A model generated the notes under the pieces. That model saw nothing but the letters and a program-made list of their open reading frames with translations, was not told the origin of the DNA and did no database searches. Shown here piece by piece: positions 28,654 to 37,892 of a stretch of 64,000 bases of DNA (positions within the stretch are counted from its first letter, which is position 1; the number at the start of each line of letters is the position of its first letter). The stretch is from positions 11,013 through 75,012 of the forward strand of contig NZ_DAIOEU010000017.1 in NCBI RefSeq assembly GCF_036746095.1, read 5' to 3'. The DNA is from Dyella_B sp036746095. GTDB lineage: Bacteria > Pseudomonadota > Gammaproteobacteria > Xanthomonadales > Rhodanobacteraceae. Made by a program: the position numbers and the translations under genes.

Positions 28654-29004
28654 TCATGCTTGTTCGGTGATGGCCGCCAACAGGGTCTTGCGGTCAAAAG
28701 GCTTGGAGAGATATTTCATCCACGATTGGAGTTGTTCTTCGGGCGGCTCGCTTTCACCGGACATCACGATCATCGGGCACTTCAGCCCTTCATCGTGCAT
28801 GGCCTTGCCCATTTCGATGCCGCTCATTCCCTTGTTCAAATTGAGGTCGGTCACCACCACGCCAATGTCGGGACGAACCGAGGCCACTTGCAAAGCTTGT
28901 TCGGGACCGGCCGCCGCTACGACTTCGTAACCGGCATCCTCGAGCATGAATGCGGTCACTTCCAGCACATCCCGATTGTCGTCTACGAGCAGAACTGTCT
29001 TCAT
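28654..29004 (-). CDS. CheY-like response regulator
   Basis: This 116-residue single-domain receiver has acidic pocket residues Asp8 and Asp9, phospho-acceptor Asp53 (VVVTDLNL), a Ser at the switch position (MSGES) and the conserved Lys in YLSKPF. It has no output domain. The start is ATG 29004, preceded by a GGTGGGG segment; a longer frame to 29085 is unsupported. It lies upstream of the hybrid kinase in the same direction, with a 119-base gap. Confidence 0.9.
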   Translation of the reverse strand: MKTVLLVDDNRDVLEVTAFMLEDAGYEVVAAAGPEQALQVASVRPDIGVVVTDLNLNKGMSGIEMGKAMHDEGLKCPMIVMSGESEPPEEQLQSWMKYLSKPFDRKTLLAAITEQA

Positions 29005-29249
29005 GCCATCCCCACCCGACTTGCCATGCCGAACCCGGCGATCCGCCGAACGGTATTCGGCGCCAGTACAACGGACAATGAACACCTTACTGATAAGGCA
29101 ACAATAGCCAAAACGGCGGGACGACTTGTGAAAGCCGGGTCAACGCAATCGTTTCCTTTCGTCAATGGAATGTGTTCGTTCACGCGCAGGCGACCCATCC
29201 CTGACTAGTTTGCTTTGGTCGCAAATAGTTTCGGATGTAATGACTAAGG

Positions 29250-29378
29250 ATGCTCAAACGCATAGGCTGGATCGTGTTCGTATTGCTGCTGGCGGGGTTC
29301 ATTCTCGCCGGCGCCTATCGCGCCATGCGCCATGAAGAAGCCCGTCCGCCCACGCCGCATTCCCCGCCTTACCGCTGA
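29250..29378 (+). CDS. Single-helix membrane peptide of 42 residues
   Basis: The frame ATG 29250 to TGA 29376-29378 encodes MLKRIGWIVFVLLLAGFILAG, a classic single transmembrane helix with basic N-terminus, followed by a short basic and proline-rich tail (RHEEARPPTPHSPPYR). No strong ribosome-binding site is visible. Membrane-peptide composition and codon use are the evidence. Function unknown. Confidence 0.4.
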   Translation: MLKRIGWIVFVLLLAGFILAGAYRAMRHEEARPPTPHSPPYR

Positions 29379-29385
29379 TGGAGAC

Positions 29386-29865
29386 CTACCACTGTTCCAT
29401 CCGCTCCGCGCGGGTATGTTCGGCGTACGGATACCGCTTCAGCGCATGCATGTCGGCACTGCCCTCCTGCACCGCTGCATAGGCATGCTCGATCACCACA
29501 CGCGACAGCCTGGAAAGGCGATCATCCAGCAACGCGCGCTCGTACTTCGCCTTGATGCGTTCCTCGCAGCGCTCCACTTCGTCGATCAGCGCGCAGTAGC
29601 CGTAGTCCATGAGCAGGCGAAGGTTGCCGAACAGACGCAAAGGATGGGGCGGCGGCATGCTCTCGCGCTGCGGATTGCCGGTGATGGCCACCAGTTGGTC
29701 CTGCAGTTCCTGCGCAATCAGCTTGCGCTGGACTGACAGATGTTCGAACAGGGCACGAATTCTCGGATTGCCGACATTGCCCGCCACTTTGCGGTAATGC
29801 CTGGCGCTATCCATCGTCGCTCCGATGAGGCCATTGAGAGTGTTGATGTCACCATCCGCGTTCAT
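29386..29865 (-). CDS. DUF2383 (PA2169-type) four-helix protein
   Basis: This 159-residue protein matches the DUF2383 family: 'INTLNGLIGATMDSARHYRKVA' in helix 1, and later helices with 'LIDEVERCEERIKAKYERALLD'. The family has a ferritin-like helical bundle and is widespread in stress-related loci of Gram-negative bacteria; function is not known. GGGGAG lies about 8 bases before the ATG. The start of the preceding membrane-peptide gene lies opposite. Confidence 0.85.
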   Translation of the reverse strand: MNADGDINTLNGLIGATMDSARHYRKVAGNVGNPRIRALFEHLSVQRKLIAQELQDQLVAITGNPQRESMPPPHPLRLFGNLRLLMDYGYCALIDEVERCEERIKAKYERALLDDRLSRLSRVVIEHAYAAVQEGSADMHALKRYPYAEHTRAERMEQW

Positions 29866-29997
29866 GAGCTTTCTCCCCACACCAGAACGCTGATCTTGAA
29901 TGCACGCCCGTACATGGCGGGCGGAAACAAGGTGAAAATTTTCGGCTTGCGACGTGAGTGATGCGAAGCTAGCAAAAGGGTTGCGGGGAGATGCGTG

Positions 29998-30060
29998 GGC
30001 TGGGATGAAAATCCCAGCTTCATTTTCGGCGTTTCACGCTGGGATTTCATCCCAGCTACG
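29998..30060. repeat. Dispersed repeat, GCTGGGAT-type (family C)
   Basis: GCTGGGATGAAAATCCCAGC and GCTGGGATTTCATCCCAGC stand 23 bases apart, each a palindrome. Part of the family at 1199, 48893 and 57859. Confidence 0.75.
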
Positions 30061-30076
30061 CGGCTAACAACTCTCA

Positions 30077-30193
30077 CCCGTCATCCCCGCGAAGGCTGGA
30101 ATCCAGTGAAATACATCGTGCGCAGCACACGAAAACCTTTATATCGTGTGCTGCACACATCACTTTTAACTGGATTCCGGCCTCCGCCGGAAT
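30077..30193. repeat. Dispersed repeat, family A
   Basis: The ends CGTCATCCCCGCGAAGGCTG and GGATTCCGGCCTCCGCCGG enclose an inner inverted repeat (CGTGTGCTGCACA region). It directly follows the family C element, so the 400-base gap between the DUF2383 and lipoprotein genes is mostly repeat. Confidence 0.7.
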
Positions 30194-30273
30194 GGCAAGC
30201 ACCCTATCTATCGCAGATAAAGGGTGCCGATGCCTCTCGCCCTCAAGCGAGAGCAAGTGTTGCCCGGCTGTTA

Positions 30274-30522
30274 CTAATGCCCCGCCGTCGACGGCGTCGC
30301 CGGTGCTGCCGGCGAGGGTGCGGTGCCGGTCGTGGCCGGCGGCATGGCAGCGGTATGCGCGGGTGCCGGTGTGACAGGTGTCGCCGCGGGGCTATTGGCG
30401 GTGGAAGTGGTCGCCGGCGCATTGCCGTTGGGGTTGCTATTGCCGTTGTCACCATTGTTGCCGCAACCGGCGAGGGCAAGTCCCAGACAGGTGGCAGCCA
30501 GAGCAAGTGTCGTGCGATTCAT
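30274..30522 (-). CDS. Small lipoprotein with Ala/Pro/Thr-rich tail
   Basis: This 82-residue protein has the lipobox LAGC after a hydrophobic signal (TTLALAATCLGLA), an Asn/Gly-rich segment, and a long low-complexity tail of Ala, Pro and Thr. It is probably anchored in the outer membrane with a flexible extension. AGGAGA is 6-7 bases before the ATG at 30522. Not a recognised family. Confidence 0.75.
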   Translation of the reverse strand: MNRTTLALAATCLGLALAGCGNNGDNGNSNPNGNAPATTSTANSPAATPVTPAPAHTAAMPPATTGTAPSPAAPATPSTAGH

Positions 30523-30815
30523 GAGATTTTCTCCTGACGTGACATGGAAATTTTCGCGTCGAGCCAAGTGGATCTGTAATCGTGCATCGCCGGATCAACT
30601 GCATCTCATTAGACGATTACAAGCCGCACCTTGATCCCCTTGTATGCAAGATTTCGTGGAGTAATTGTCAAGGTCCTGTTTCAAAAACCGAATAAAACCC
30701 GACAATCGCCCGCTTGCCCCTGAAAAGCGGGGCTTTCGTGAATGAAGCCTCAGCGCATCGGTTTCCTCCTTCTGGCAGCTGGGCAGCCAACGCAAATCCG
30801 GCGGCTGCCTCGCCC

Positions 30816-32861
30816 TCACATCAGCAACGACCGGGCCAGCGTGCATACCCGGTCCACCGTAAACCCGTATTCCCGTACCACTCTTTCGCCCGGCGCCGAA
30901 GCGCCGAAACGGTTCACGCCCAGCATGGCGCCACGCGGCCCGATGTATTTGTCCCAGCCTTGCGGCACACCCATTTCCACCGCCAGGCGTGCTTCGATCG
31001 AGGGTGGCAGCACCTTGTCACGCTCGCTCTGCGGCAAGGCTTCGAACAGTTCATGGCTGGGCATGGATACGCAGCGCACGGGGATGCCCTCCTCGCCGAG
31101 GCGGCTGGCCGCAGCCAGGATCAACGGCACTTCCGAGCCGCTGGCGATCAGGATCAAGGCAGGCTGCCCCTGCGGTGGATCGGCCAGCACATAAGCACCC
31201 TGCCGCAGGCCGTCGGCGGGGGCGTAGCGGCTGCGATCGAGCGTGGGCAATTTTTGCCGGCTCAACGCCAGCAGCACCGGACGGTTGCGCGTTTCCACCG
31301 CAACTTTCCATGCCACCGCCGTTTCATTGGCATCCGCCGGACGAATGACGATTGCCTCCGGTATCGCGCGCAATGCGGCAAGCTGTTCCACCGGCTGGTG
31401 GGTTGGGCCGTCTTCGCCCAGCGCAAGGCTGTCATGCGTGAACACGTGCACCAGGTGCAAGCCCATCAACGCGGCCAGGCGGATCGGCGGGCGCATGTAG
31501 TCGGAAAAAGTGAGAAACGTCGCGCCGTACGGAATGAAGCCGCCATGCGCCGCAAGACCATTCACGATCGCGCCCATCGCATGTTCGCGCACGCCGAAAT
31601 GAATGTTGCGGCCGGTGTAATCGCCATGCTCGATGGCCGCTTCGCGCTCGCCGGTTTCGCCGGTACGCGGCGGGCGGAAATCGCCGAATTTGCTCAAGGC
31701 GGTCTTGGTGGAAGGGTCAAGATCGGCCGAACCGCCTACCAGCGCGGGCAACCGCGGCGCCAGCGCATTCATCACCTTGCCGGACGATTCGCGCGTGGCC
31801 AGCCCCTTTTCGTCCGGCGGGAAGATGGGGACATCCGCATCCCAACCTTCCGGCAAACCATCGCGCAAGCGCGTGTCGAGCTCGCGGTACAGATCGGGAT
31901 AGTGGTTCTGGTAATCCGTGAGCAGTTGCGTCCATGCATCGTCCTGTTCATGGCCGCGCGCAGGCTGCTTGCGCATGTGTGCGAACACGTCATCCGGCAC
32001 CAGGAATTCCGGCTCCAGTGGCCAGCCGAGTTTTTCCTTGGTTTTACGCACGTTCTCTTCGCCAAGCGCCGAACCATGCGCTTTGTAGCTGTCCTGTTCG
32101 GGCGAACCAAAACCGATGTGGGTGCGCACGCGAATCAACGAAGGACGGGCCACCTCGCGGCGCGCCTGGCTGATTGCCATGTCGATGGCGTGCAGATCAT
32201 TGCCATCTTCCACCGTGGCGGTGTGCCAGCCATAGGCCTGGAAGCGCTGCACGCGATTTTCTGAAAAAGTAATCTCCGTGCTGCCGGCGAGGGTGACGCT
32301 GTTGTCGTCATAAAGAACGATCAGCCGCCCCAATTTCAAATGGCCGGCAAGCGAAGCCACCTCCGATGCCACACCTTCCATCAGGTCGCCATCGCTGGCG
32401 AGCGCGTAGGTGTAGTGATCGAACAGCCGGTACGCATCGCGGTTGTAGCGCGCTGCCAGCTGCGCTTCGGCAATCGCCATGCCGACCGCATTGCCGAAGC
32501 CCTGCCCGAGCGGTCCGGTGGTCACTTCCACGCCGGGCGTCACGCCGCGTTCCGGATGCCCGGGTGTCTTGCTGCCCCATTGGCGGAACTGGCGAAGATC
32601 ATCCAGGGTGATGCCATAGCCGCTCAAGAACAGCAGCGCATACAGCAGCGCCGAGCCGTGTCCGGCCGACAGCACGAAGCGGTCGCGGTCGGGCCAATGC
32701 GGATTGAGCGGGTTGTGCTTGAGATGGCGGTCCCACAACACGTACGCCATGGGCGCGGCACCCAACGGCAGGCCAGGGTGTCCGCTGTCGGCTTTTTGCA
32801 CCATGTCGACGGCGAGAAAACGAATCGCGTCGATGCACTTTTGATCGAGATCGGGAGACAT
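30816..32861 (-). CDS. tkt: Transketolase
   Basis: This 681-residue thiamine-diphosphate enzyme moves two-carbon ketol units in the pentose phosphate pathway. It has HPGLPLGAAPMAYVLW and the ThDP-binding GDGDLMEGVASE region with the Asn in 'LIVLYDDN', the central pyrimidine domain with 'FGVREHAMGAIVNGLAAHGG', and the C-terminal domain. Length is normal. The gene is monocistronic. Downstream of its stop is a 290-base gap before the lipoprotein gene, with a stem (CCCGCTT/AAGCGGG) of uncertain value as a terminator. Confidence 0.97.
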   Translation of the reverse strand: MSPDLDQKCIDAIRFLAVDMVQKADSGHPGLPLGAAPMAYVLWDRHLKHNPLNPHWPDRDRFVLSAGHGSALLYALLFLSGYGITLDDLRQFRQWGSKTPGHPERGVTPGVEVTTGPLGQGFGNAVGMAIAEAQLAARYNRDAYRLFDHYTYALASDGDLMEGVASEVASLAGHLKLGRLIVLYDDNSVTLAGSTEITFSENRVQRFQAYGWHTATVEDGNDLHAIDMAISQARREVARPSLIRVRTHIGFGSPEQDSYKAHGSALGEENVRKTKEKLGWPLEPEFLVPDDVFAHMRKQPARGHEQDDAWTQLLTDYQNHYPDLYRELDTRLRDGLPEGWDADVPIFPPDEKGLATRESSGKVMNALAPRLPALVGGSADLDPSTKTALSKFGDFRPPRTGETGEREAAIEHGDYTGRNIHFGVREHAMGAIVNGLAAHGGFIPYGATFLTFSDYMRPPIRLAALMGLHLVHVFTHDSLALGEDGPTHQPVEQLAALRAIPEAIVIRPADANETAVAWKVAVETRNRPVLLALSRQKLPTLDRSRYAPADGLRQGAYVLADPPQGQPALILIASGSEVPLILAAASRLGEEGIPVRCVSMPSHELFEALPQSERDKVLPPSIEARLAVEMGVPQGWDKYIGPRGAMLGVNRFGASAPGERVVREYGFTVDRVCTLARSLLM

Positions 32862-32885
32862 GGGTCGGAATCGGGCGAACGCGGT

Positions 32886-33047
32886 TCAGGTGCTGCCGGC
32901 CGCCTTGCAGGCCTCGTGCCCGCAACTACATTGCGTGCTTTCGGCACGCAGCTTGTCTGCCTGGCTACAGTGGTCGCTGCAATATTCGCCCAGCTGCGCC
33001 ACCTTGCACTGGCACGGCCCATAGGCACATTTGTGATCGATCTCCAT
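32886..33047 (-). CDS. Metallothionein-like small cysteine-rich protein
   Basis: A 53-residue protein with eight cysteines in the pattern C-x4-C-x-C-x8-C-x3-C-x12-C-x-C-x4-C. 'GEYCSDHCSQA' and 'CSCGHEACKA' match the layout of bacterial SmtA/BmtA metallothioneins, which bind zinc or cadmium. The ATG is at 33047; a longer frame to 33152 is unsupported. It follows the transketolase start in the upstream direction. Assignment is by cysteine pattern. Confidence 0.7.
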   Translation of the reverse strand: MEIDHKCAYGPCQCKVAQLGEYCSDHCSQADKLRAESTQCSCGHEACKAAGST

Positions 33048-33351
33048 GCGGATGTCGCCTCTGGTCTGAAGAGCACAGGATGCTTTGAACGCGCACCATG
33101 CAATGGCGCTGGTTTGCCTGGAGTGAAGATGGGATCGTCGTGATGGCGACACGCGCGCCAGGGTTCATGCGAGCGTACGCGCATCCCAGCGACGATGCAG
33201 GGCTGCACGGCGTGTCGCATCAGCGTGAACAGCTTCCGTCACACGCTGACCACGCGAACGGATGCTACTTTGCGCCCCTGCAACACCAGTCCGCATGAGC
33301 ACGCCGCCGCATCTATTACTGATGGTGACAGGTATTGGCACAACACAACGG
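33048..33351. other. Divergent intergenic region, no feature recognised
   Basis: About 300 bases separate the metallothionein-like gene (minus) from the outer membrane factor gene (plus). It should hold both promoters. I see no clear consensus boxes or operator. Short upstream in-frame starts of the efflux gene at 33262 and 33295 fall here. Confidence 0.4.
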
Positions 33352-34845
33352 ATGTGCCGCCCCTTATGGCAAGGAGGCCTCGTTCTTCTCGGTGTTTCGT
33401 TGATCGCCGCGTGTGCGCCGGCTGCGCGGCCGCCGCAGTTTGCACCGCGTCAGCGAGTGCCTTTGACAGGCACACCCACCGGCACGGCGAGCTGGCCCGA
33501 GGATCAATGGTGGAAGCGCTACCACGATCCGCAACTCGATCGCCTGATGGCGCTCGCCCTCCGCGACTCGCCCGATCTGCAGCAAGCGCAAGCGCGCTAT
33601 ACCGCTGCGGAGCGCGCCGTCGCTACGCAAAAAGCGCAACTCAACCCGCAAGTGCGCGGTTTCGTCAGCGGCGCTCATGCCTACAGCAAGGTCGTCACCC
33701 ATGCGAACCCGGGCAACGGCAGCAGCGGCGCGCAAGGCATCAACCTCAATCCCAGACACAGCTGGGCCAACGACGGCCTCGCCGCCGCGCGGTTCACCTG
33801 GGACCTGGACCTATGGGGCAAGCAGAAAGATGCGGTGGCGCAGGCGATCGGCCAGGCCAATGCCGCCAAGGCCGAACGCGCCATGGCAGCCAACTCGCTG
33901 CACTACAACGTCGCGCGCACGTATTTCGATTGGCAAAGCCAGCAGGCTCGACTGCAGCTGGCCAGGCAGGCAGCGCAGGATGCATCGGCCTATCGCAACC
34001 TGGTGGCGATGCGCGTGCACGCCGGGCTGGACGATCCACAAGTGCTCGACCAGGCCGATGCGCAACTGGCGGCGCAGCGGCGCGAGATCGCCGCGCTGCA
34101 AGGCATGAGTTCGCTCGACCTGGTGCAACTGGCAGCCGTGGCCGGTGTCTCCGCGCAGGAACTCGGCACGCTGCAAGCACACGCACTACCGGCTCCCGAT
34201 ACCAGCGTGCCGCCCTATGCCGGCCTGGAACTGATCGCGCGACGGCCGGATATCGTCGCCAACCGCTGGCAGATCGAATCCTCCATCAAGGGCATAGACG
34301 CCGCACGCGCCGCCTACTATCCGGACGTCAGCTTGCTGGCGCTGGGCGCTTATCTGCGCATGTATCCCAATCTCGGCTCCGGCACGCGCGCGAATATCGG
34401 GCTCGGCAATGTAGGCGCTTCCGTGAACCTGCCGATCTTCAGTGGCGGACGCTTGAAGGCGCAGCTGGAAAGCCGCCAGGCGGAACTGGACAGCGCCGTT
34501 GCCACTTACAACAGCACCGTCGTGCAGGCCGCGCGCGACGTCGCGCAGCAGATCGCCACCATGCAGCAATTGCAGGCGGAACAGACCCAGACCGATCGCC
34601 AGTTCACCGACGTCAGCGCGCAAAACCAGCGCGCGGACCGGCGCCGCCGGCAAGGCCTGGATGACGACCGCAGGTGGCTCAGCCTGCAGATGCAACTGGC
34701 GCAGCAGCGCGATGCGCAAGTGCAAGTAAGCAGCCAGCTGCTGACCGCCAACCTCGCGCTGATCTACGCCCTCGGCGGCGGTTACCGCGACACAAACATA
34801 CCCGCCCTTCCCTCCGGCCCGACCGCACAGGATGCCTCGCGATGA
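33352..34845 (+). CDS. NodT-family outer membrane efflux lipoprotein
   Basis: This 497-residue TolC-like protein forms the outer membrane channel of a tripartite efflux pump. It has a lipobox LIAAC after a short signal (MCRPLWQGGLVLLGVS), the motif 'WWKRYHDPQLDRLMALAL' of NodT-type proteins, two repeats of paired helices, and 'LELIARRPDIVANRW' in the second half. The ATG at 33352 is chosen because it gives a normal lipoprotein signal; 33295 and 33262 are longer alternatives. It overlaps emrA by four bases, so it is translationally coupled to the adaptor. Confidence 0.9.
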   Translation: MCRPLWQGGLVLLGVSLIAACAPAARPPQFAPRQRVPLTGTPTGTASWPEDQWWKRYHDPQLDRLMALALRDSPDLQQAQARYTAAERAVATQKAQLNPQVRGFVSGAHAYSKVVTHANPGNGSSGAQGINLNPRHSWANDGLAAARFTWDLDLWGKQKDAVAQAIGQANAAKAERAMAANSLHYNVARTYFDWQSQQARLQLARQAAQDASAYRNLVAMRVHAGLDDPQVLDQADAQLAAQRREIAALQGMSSLDLVQLAAVAGVSAQELGTLQAHALPAPDTSVPPYAGLELIARRPDIVANRWQIESSIKGIDAARAAYYPDVSLLALGAYLRMYPNLGSGTRANIGLGNVGASVNLPIFSGGRLKAQLESRQAELDSAVATYNSTVVQAARDVAQQIATMQQLQAEQTQTDRQFTDVSAQNQRADRRRRQGLDDDRRWLSLQMQLAQQRDAQVQVSSQLLTANLALIYALGGGYRDTNIPALPSGPTAQDASR

Positions 34846-36164
34846 GCCCGGCGCAAGACAACGAACACAACGACGAAAACCCCGGCGAATACCGGTACCG
34901 CTACAAGTACCTGTACAAGTACGGCGACGACAAGGACGAGCCAAAGAGCGACGAGGACAAGCAAAAGGAAGAAGAAAACAAAAAGAAGGAACAGGACAAG
35001 CAAAAAGATCAGGACGCCGAGCAACAGCGCAAGAAGAAGCGCAAGCGCATCATCGTGATGAGCATCATTGCCGACGTGTTCGTGCTGGCCGGCCTGGTCT
35101 GGCTGCTGCTCTACATCTTCGTCTTCAGCCAGCGGGAAAAAACCGACGATGCCTACGTGCGCGGCAACATGGTCACCATCTCGCCGCGCGTGCCGGGCAC
35201 CGTGGTGGAAATCGCCGTCGACGAGACCCAACGGGTGCGTGCGGGCCAAGTACTGATCCGCCTCGATCCGGCCGATGCGCAAGTCACCCTGATGAGCGCC
35301 GAAGGGCAACTTGCCCAGGCCGTACGCAACGCACAGCAGGCCATCGAGCAAGCAGCCGAAGCGGACGCCGCCGTGACGCAGCGGCGCGCACAGTACGAAA
35401 CGGAGCGCGACGATTACCAGCGCCGTTTTCCGTTGATCAGCGCGCATGCGGTGTCCAAGGAAGAAGCCTATAACGCAGGCCGCCAGATGCGTGCCGCGTA
35501 CGCTGCGCTTCAACAGGCCGAACACCAGGCCGCCGCCGCGCACGCGCTAGTCGACGGCACCGATGTACGCAGTTTCCCTGCCGTGGTGCAGGCACGCGCG
35601 CAGTTCCGCAATGCGTGGATCAACAACAATCGCGACGCCATCGTCTCGCCGATCGACGGCATTGCGTCACGCCGCCAGGTGCAGGTCGGCCAGCGCGTGC
35701 AACCGGGCCAGGACCTGCTCACCATCGTGCCGCTGACCGATCTGTGGGTGGACGCGAACTTCAAGGAAACCCAGCTGCAGAACATCCGCATCGGCCAGCC
35801 GGTAACGATCACCACCGATACCTATTCGCACGCGACGTACCACGGCAAGGTGGTGGGCTTCAACGCCGGCACCGGCAGCGCGTTCTCCCTGCTGCCCGCG
35901 GAAAACGCCACCGGCAACTGGATCAAGGTCGTGCAGCGCCTGCCGGTGCGCATCTCGCTCGATCCGAAGGAACTCCAGCAGCATCCGCTCATGATCGGCC
36001 TGTCCACCGACGTCAAGGTGGATACGCACAACCGCCAAGGCACGATGCTGCAAACGCAGGTGCGCAGCAAGCCGTTGATGAGTACCGATGTGTACGAACG
36101 CGAGGTGCGCGATGCGGATGAGAAAGCGGAGCAGATCATTTTGAAGAATACGGTGGAGCCGTGA
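34842..36164 (+). CDS. emrA: EmrA-type membrane fusion protein with charged N-terminus
   Basis: This 440-residue periplasmic adaptor has one transmembrane helix (about residues 75-95), a biotinyl-lipoyl-like pair (TISPRVPGTVVEIAVDE and VLIRLDPADAQ), a long coiled-coil hairpin and the C-terminal beta-barrel 'VPLTDLWVDANFKETQLQNIRIGQPV'. EmrA links EmrB to the outer membrane channel. The cytoplasmic N-terminus is unusual: about 70 residues of alternating Lys, Glu, Asp and Gln (KDEPKSDEDKQKEEENKKKE), which most family members lack. The start overlaps the upstream gene. Confidence 0.93.
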   Translation: MSPAQDNEHNDENPGEYRYRYKYLYKYGDDKDEPKSDEDKQKEEENKKKEQDKQKDQDAEQQRKKKRKRIIVMSIIADVFVLAGLVWLLLYIFVFSQREKTDDAYVRGNMVTISPRVPGTVVEIAVDETQRVRAGQVLIRLDPADAQVTLMSAEGQLAQAVRNAQQAIEQAAEADAAVTQRRAQYETERDDYQRRFPLISAHAVSKEEAYNAGRQMRAAYAALQQAEHQAAAAHALVDGTDVRSFPAVVQARAQFRNAWINNNRDAIVSPIDGIASRRQVQVGQRVQPGQDLLTIVPLTDLWVDANFKETQLQNIRIGQPVTITTDTYSHATYHGKVVGFNAGTGSAFSLLPAENATGNWIKVVQRLPVRISLDPKELQQHPLMIGLSTDVKVDTHNRQGTMLQTQVRSKPLMSTDVYEREVRDADEKAEQIILKNTVEP

Positions 36165-36209
36165 GCGTCAACCTTTATGCCTGCGGGACACGGCTCACCC
36201 CCCTGCGCG

Positions 36210-36243
36210 CAGTAGAGCCTGCCCCGGGCTTGCTCCGTGACAG
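36210..36243. repeat. Short dispersed repeat between emrA and emrB
   Basis: CAGTAGAGCCTGCCCCGG is shared with the element at 14452-14525. It occupies most of the 81-base gap between the adaptor and transporter genes, where coupled overlaps would be expected. Confidence 0.6.
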
Positions 36244-36245
36244 GC

Positions 36246-37784
36246 ATGCCCATGGCTGACGACACCAAGCCACCTTTTGCCGGCGGCATGCTCGTGCTGC
36301 TTACCGCCGGCGTGGCGCTCGCCACCTTCATGGAAGTGCTGGACATTTCCATCGTCAACGTGGCCGTCTACACCATCTCCGGCAATCTCGGCGTCAGCCG
36401 CGTCGAGGGCACCATGGCGATCAGCGCCTATTCGATGGCCAGCGCGGTGATGCAACCGCTCACCGGTTCCATCGCGCGGCGCTTCGGCGAAGTGCGCACC
36501 TTTGGCGCGTCCGTGCTGTTGTTCGTGGTGTTTTCCTCGCTGTGCGGCCTGTCGCGCAGCATGACGATGCTGATCGTGTTCCGCCTGTGCCAGGGCGCGG
36601 TATCCGGACCGATGGTGCCGCTGTCGCAAACGCTGCTGCTCAACAACTATCCGCCCCAGAAGCGCGCGATCGCCCTGGCGCTATGGGCGATGGTGGTGGT
36701 GGTGGCGCCCATCTTCGGCCCGATCATGGGTGGCTGGATCACCGACAACTACAACTGGTCGTGGATCTTCTTCATCAATATTCCCGTGGGTGCGTTCGCC
36801 TTGCTGATCACCTGGTCGTTGCTGCGCAAGCGCGAGAGCAAGACCTCGGTGGTGAAAGTGGACGGCCTCGGCTTGTTCCTACTGGCGGTCGGCGTGGGCT
36901 GCCTGCAGTTCATGCTGGACAACGGCAACGACTACGACTGGTTCTCCTCCAACATCATCCTGACCCTGGCGCTGATTGCCGGCGTGTGCCTGACGTTCCT
37001 GATTGCCTGGGAACTGATGCATGATCATCCCATCGTCGATCTCTATCTCTTCAAGCGGCGCAATTTTGCGGTAGGCGTGGTGTGCCTGTTCACGGGCATG
37101 TTCGCCTTCTTCGGCGGTACGGTGGTGCTGCCCAACTGGGTGCAGGAGGTGATGTCGTATACCGCCACCTGGGCCGGTTTCGTAGTGGCGCCGGTGGGCA
37201 TCCCGGCCATTTTCATGTCGCCGCTGGTGGGCCGGTATCAGCACAAGTTCGACATGCGCCTGATCATTACCTGCGGCTTTGCGATCTTTGCCGCGTGCTC
37301 GTTCTGGATGGCGCATTTCAATGCGGATGCCAGTTACTTCAAGCTGGTGCTGCCGCGCATGGTGATGGGTTGCGGCATCGCGTTGTTCTTTGTCCCGGTC
37401 AACCAGGTCATCCTCTCCGGCCTGCCGCCGGAAAAAGTCGCGAGCGCTTCGGGCCTGTCCAACTTCTTCCGCACCATTGCAATGAGCGTCGCCACCGCGG
37501 CCAGTACCACGCTATATGCCCATCGCGGCATTTACCACCATGCCAGGCTTGCCGAACATACCCACATGGACGCGCGCGCCACCAGCGAATGGCTGAGCCG
37601 GCTCCAGCAACTGGGCCTGCCGGACAGGGCGACCTATGCCGCGCTGAACCAGCTCGTGAACAAGCAAGCCAGCACATTGGCGATCAACGACGTGTTCTGG
37701 GGCTTCAGCCTGATTTTCGGCTTTGCCATGGTCGCCATCTGGTTTGCAAAGCCGCCGTTCGAAACCACTGCCAAGGCAGGTTGA
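36246..37784 (+). CDS. emrB: DHA2-family (EmrB-type) drug efflux transporter
   Basis: This 512-residue major facilitator protein has 14 transmembrane helices. Motif C-like 'GPIMGGWITDNYNWSWIFFINIPVG' and motif D1 'LDISIVNVAVYTISGNLGVS' identify the DHA2 group. With the upstream adaptor and outer membrane factor it forms a proton-driven tripartite pump; EmrB-type pumps export hydrophobic uncouplers and antibiotics, but the substrate here is unknown. Starts at 36246 and 36252 are both plausible; a GTG at 36237 lies in the repeat. Confidence 0.95.
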   Translation: MPMADDTKPPFAGGMLVLLTAGVALATFMEVLDISIVNVAVYTISGNLGVSRVEGTMAISAYSMASAVMQPLTGSIARRFGEVRTFGASVLLFVVFSSLCGLSRSMTMLIVFRLCQGAVSGPMVPLSQTLLLNNYPPQKRAIALALWAMVVVVAPIFGPIMGGWITDNYNWSWIFFINIPVGAFALLITWSLLRKRESKTSVVKVDGLGLFLLAVGVGCLQFMLDNGNDYDWFSSNIILTLALIAGVCLTFLIAWELMHDHPIVDLYLFKRRNFAVGVVCLFTGMFAFFGGTVVLPNWVQEVMSYTATWAGFVVAPVGIPAIFMSPLVGRYQHKFDMRLIITCGFAIFAACSFWMAHFNADASYFKLVLPRMVMGCGIALFFVPVNQVILSGLPPEKVASASGLSNFFRTIAMSVATAASTTLYAHRGIYHHARLAEHTHMDARATSEWLSRLQQLGLPDRATYAALNQLVNKQASTLAINDVFWGFSLIFGFAMVAIWFAKPPFETTAKAG

Positions 37785-37892
37785 TGACGGTGGCTGACAC
37801 ATCGGCGACATGTTTCTTTCACGCCCGGGTCATCTTGCAAGTGAATGATCGCGGATGGGGAATACAGGGTCGCCGTGCATGTGGAGAAGTAG

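Noticed and set aside
29998..30193. Inverted repeats as ends of an insertion sequence
   Set aside because: No transposase frame lies between or near the repeats, and the same palindromes occur in many gaps without a gene inside.
30714..32264. A 516-residue plus-strand frame opposite transketolase
   Set aside because: The minus strand is a full-length transketolase with all cofactor motifs.
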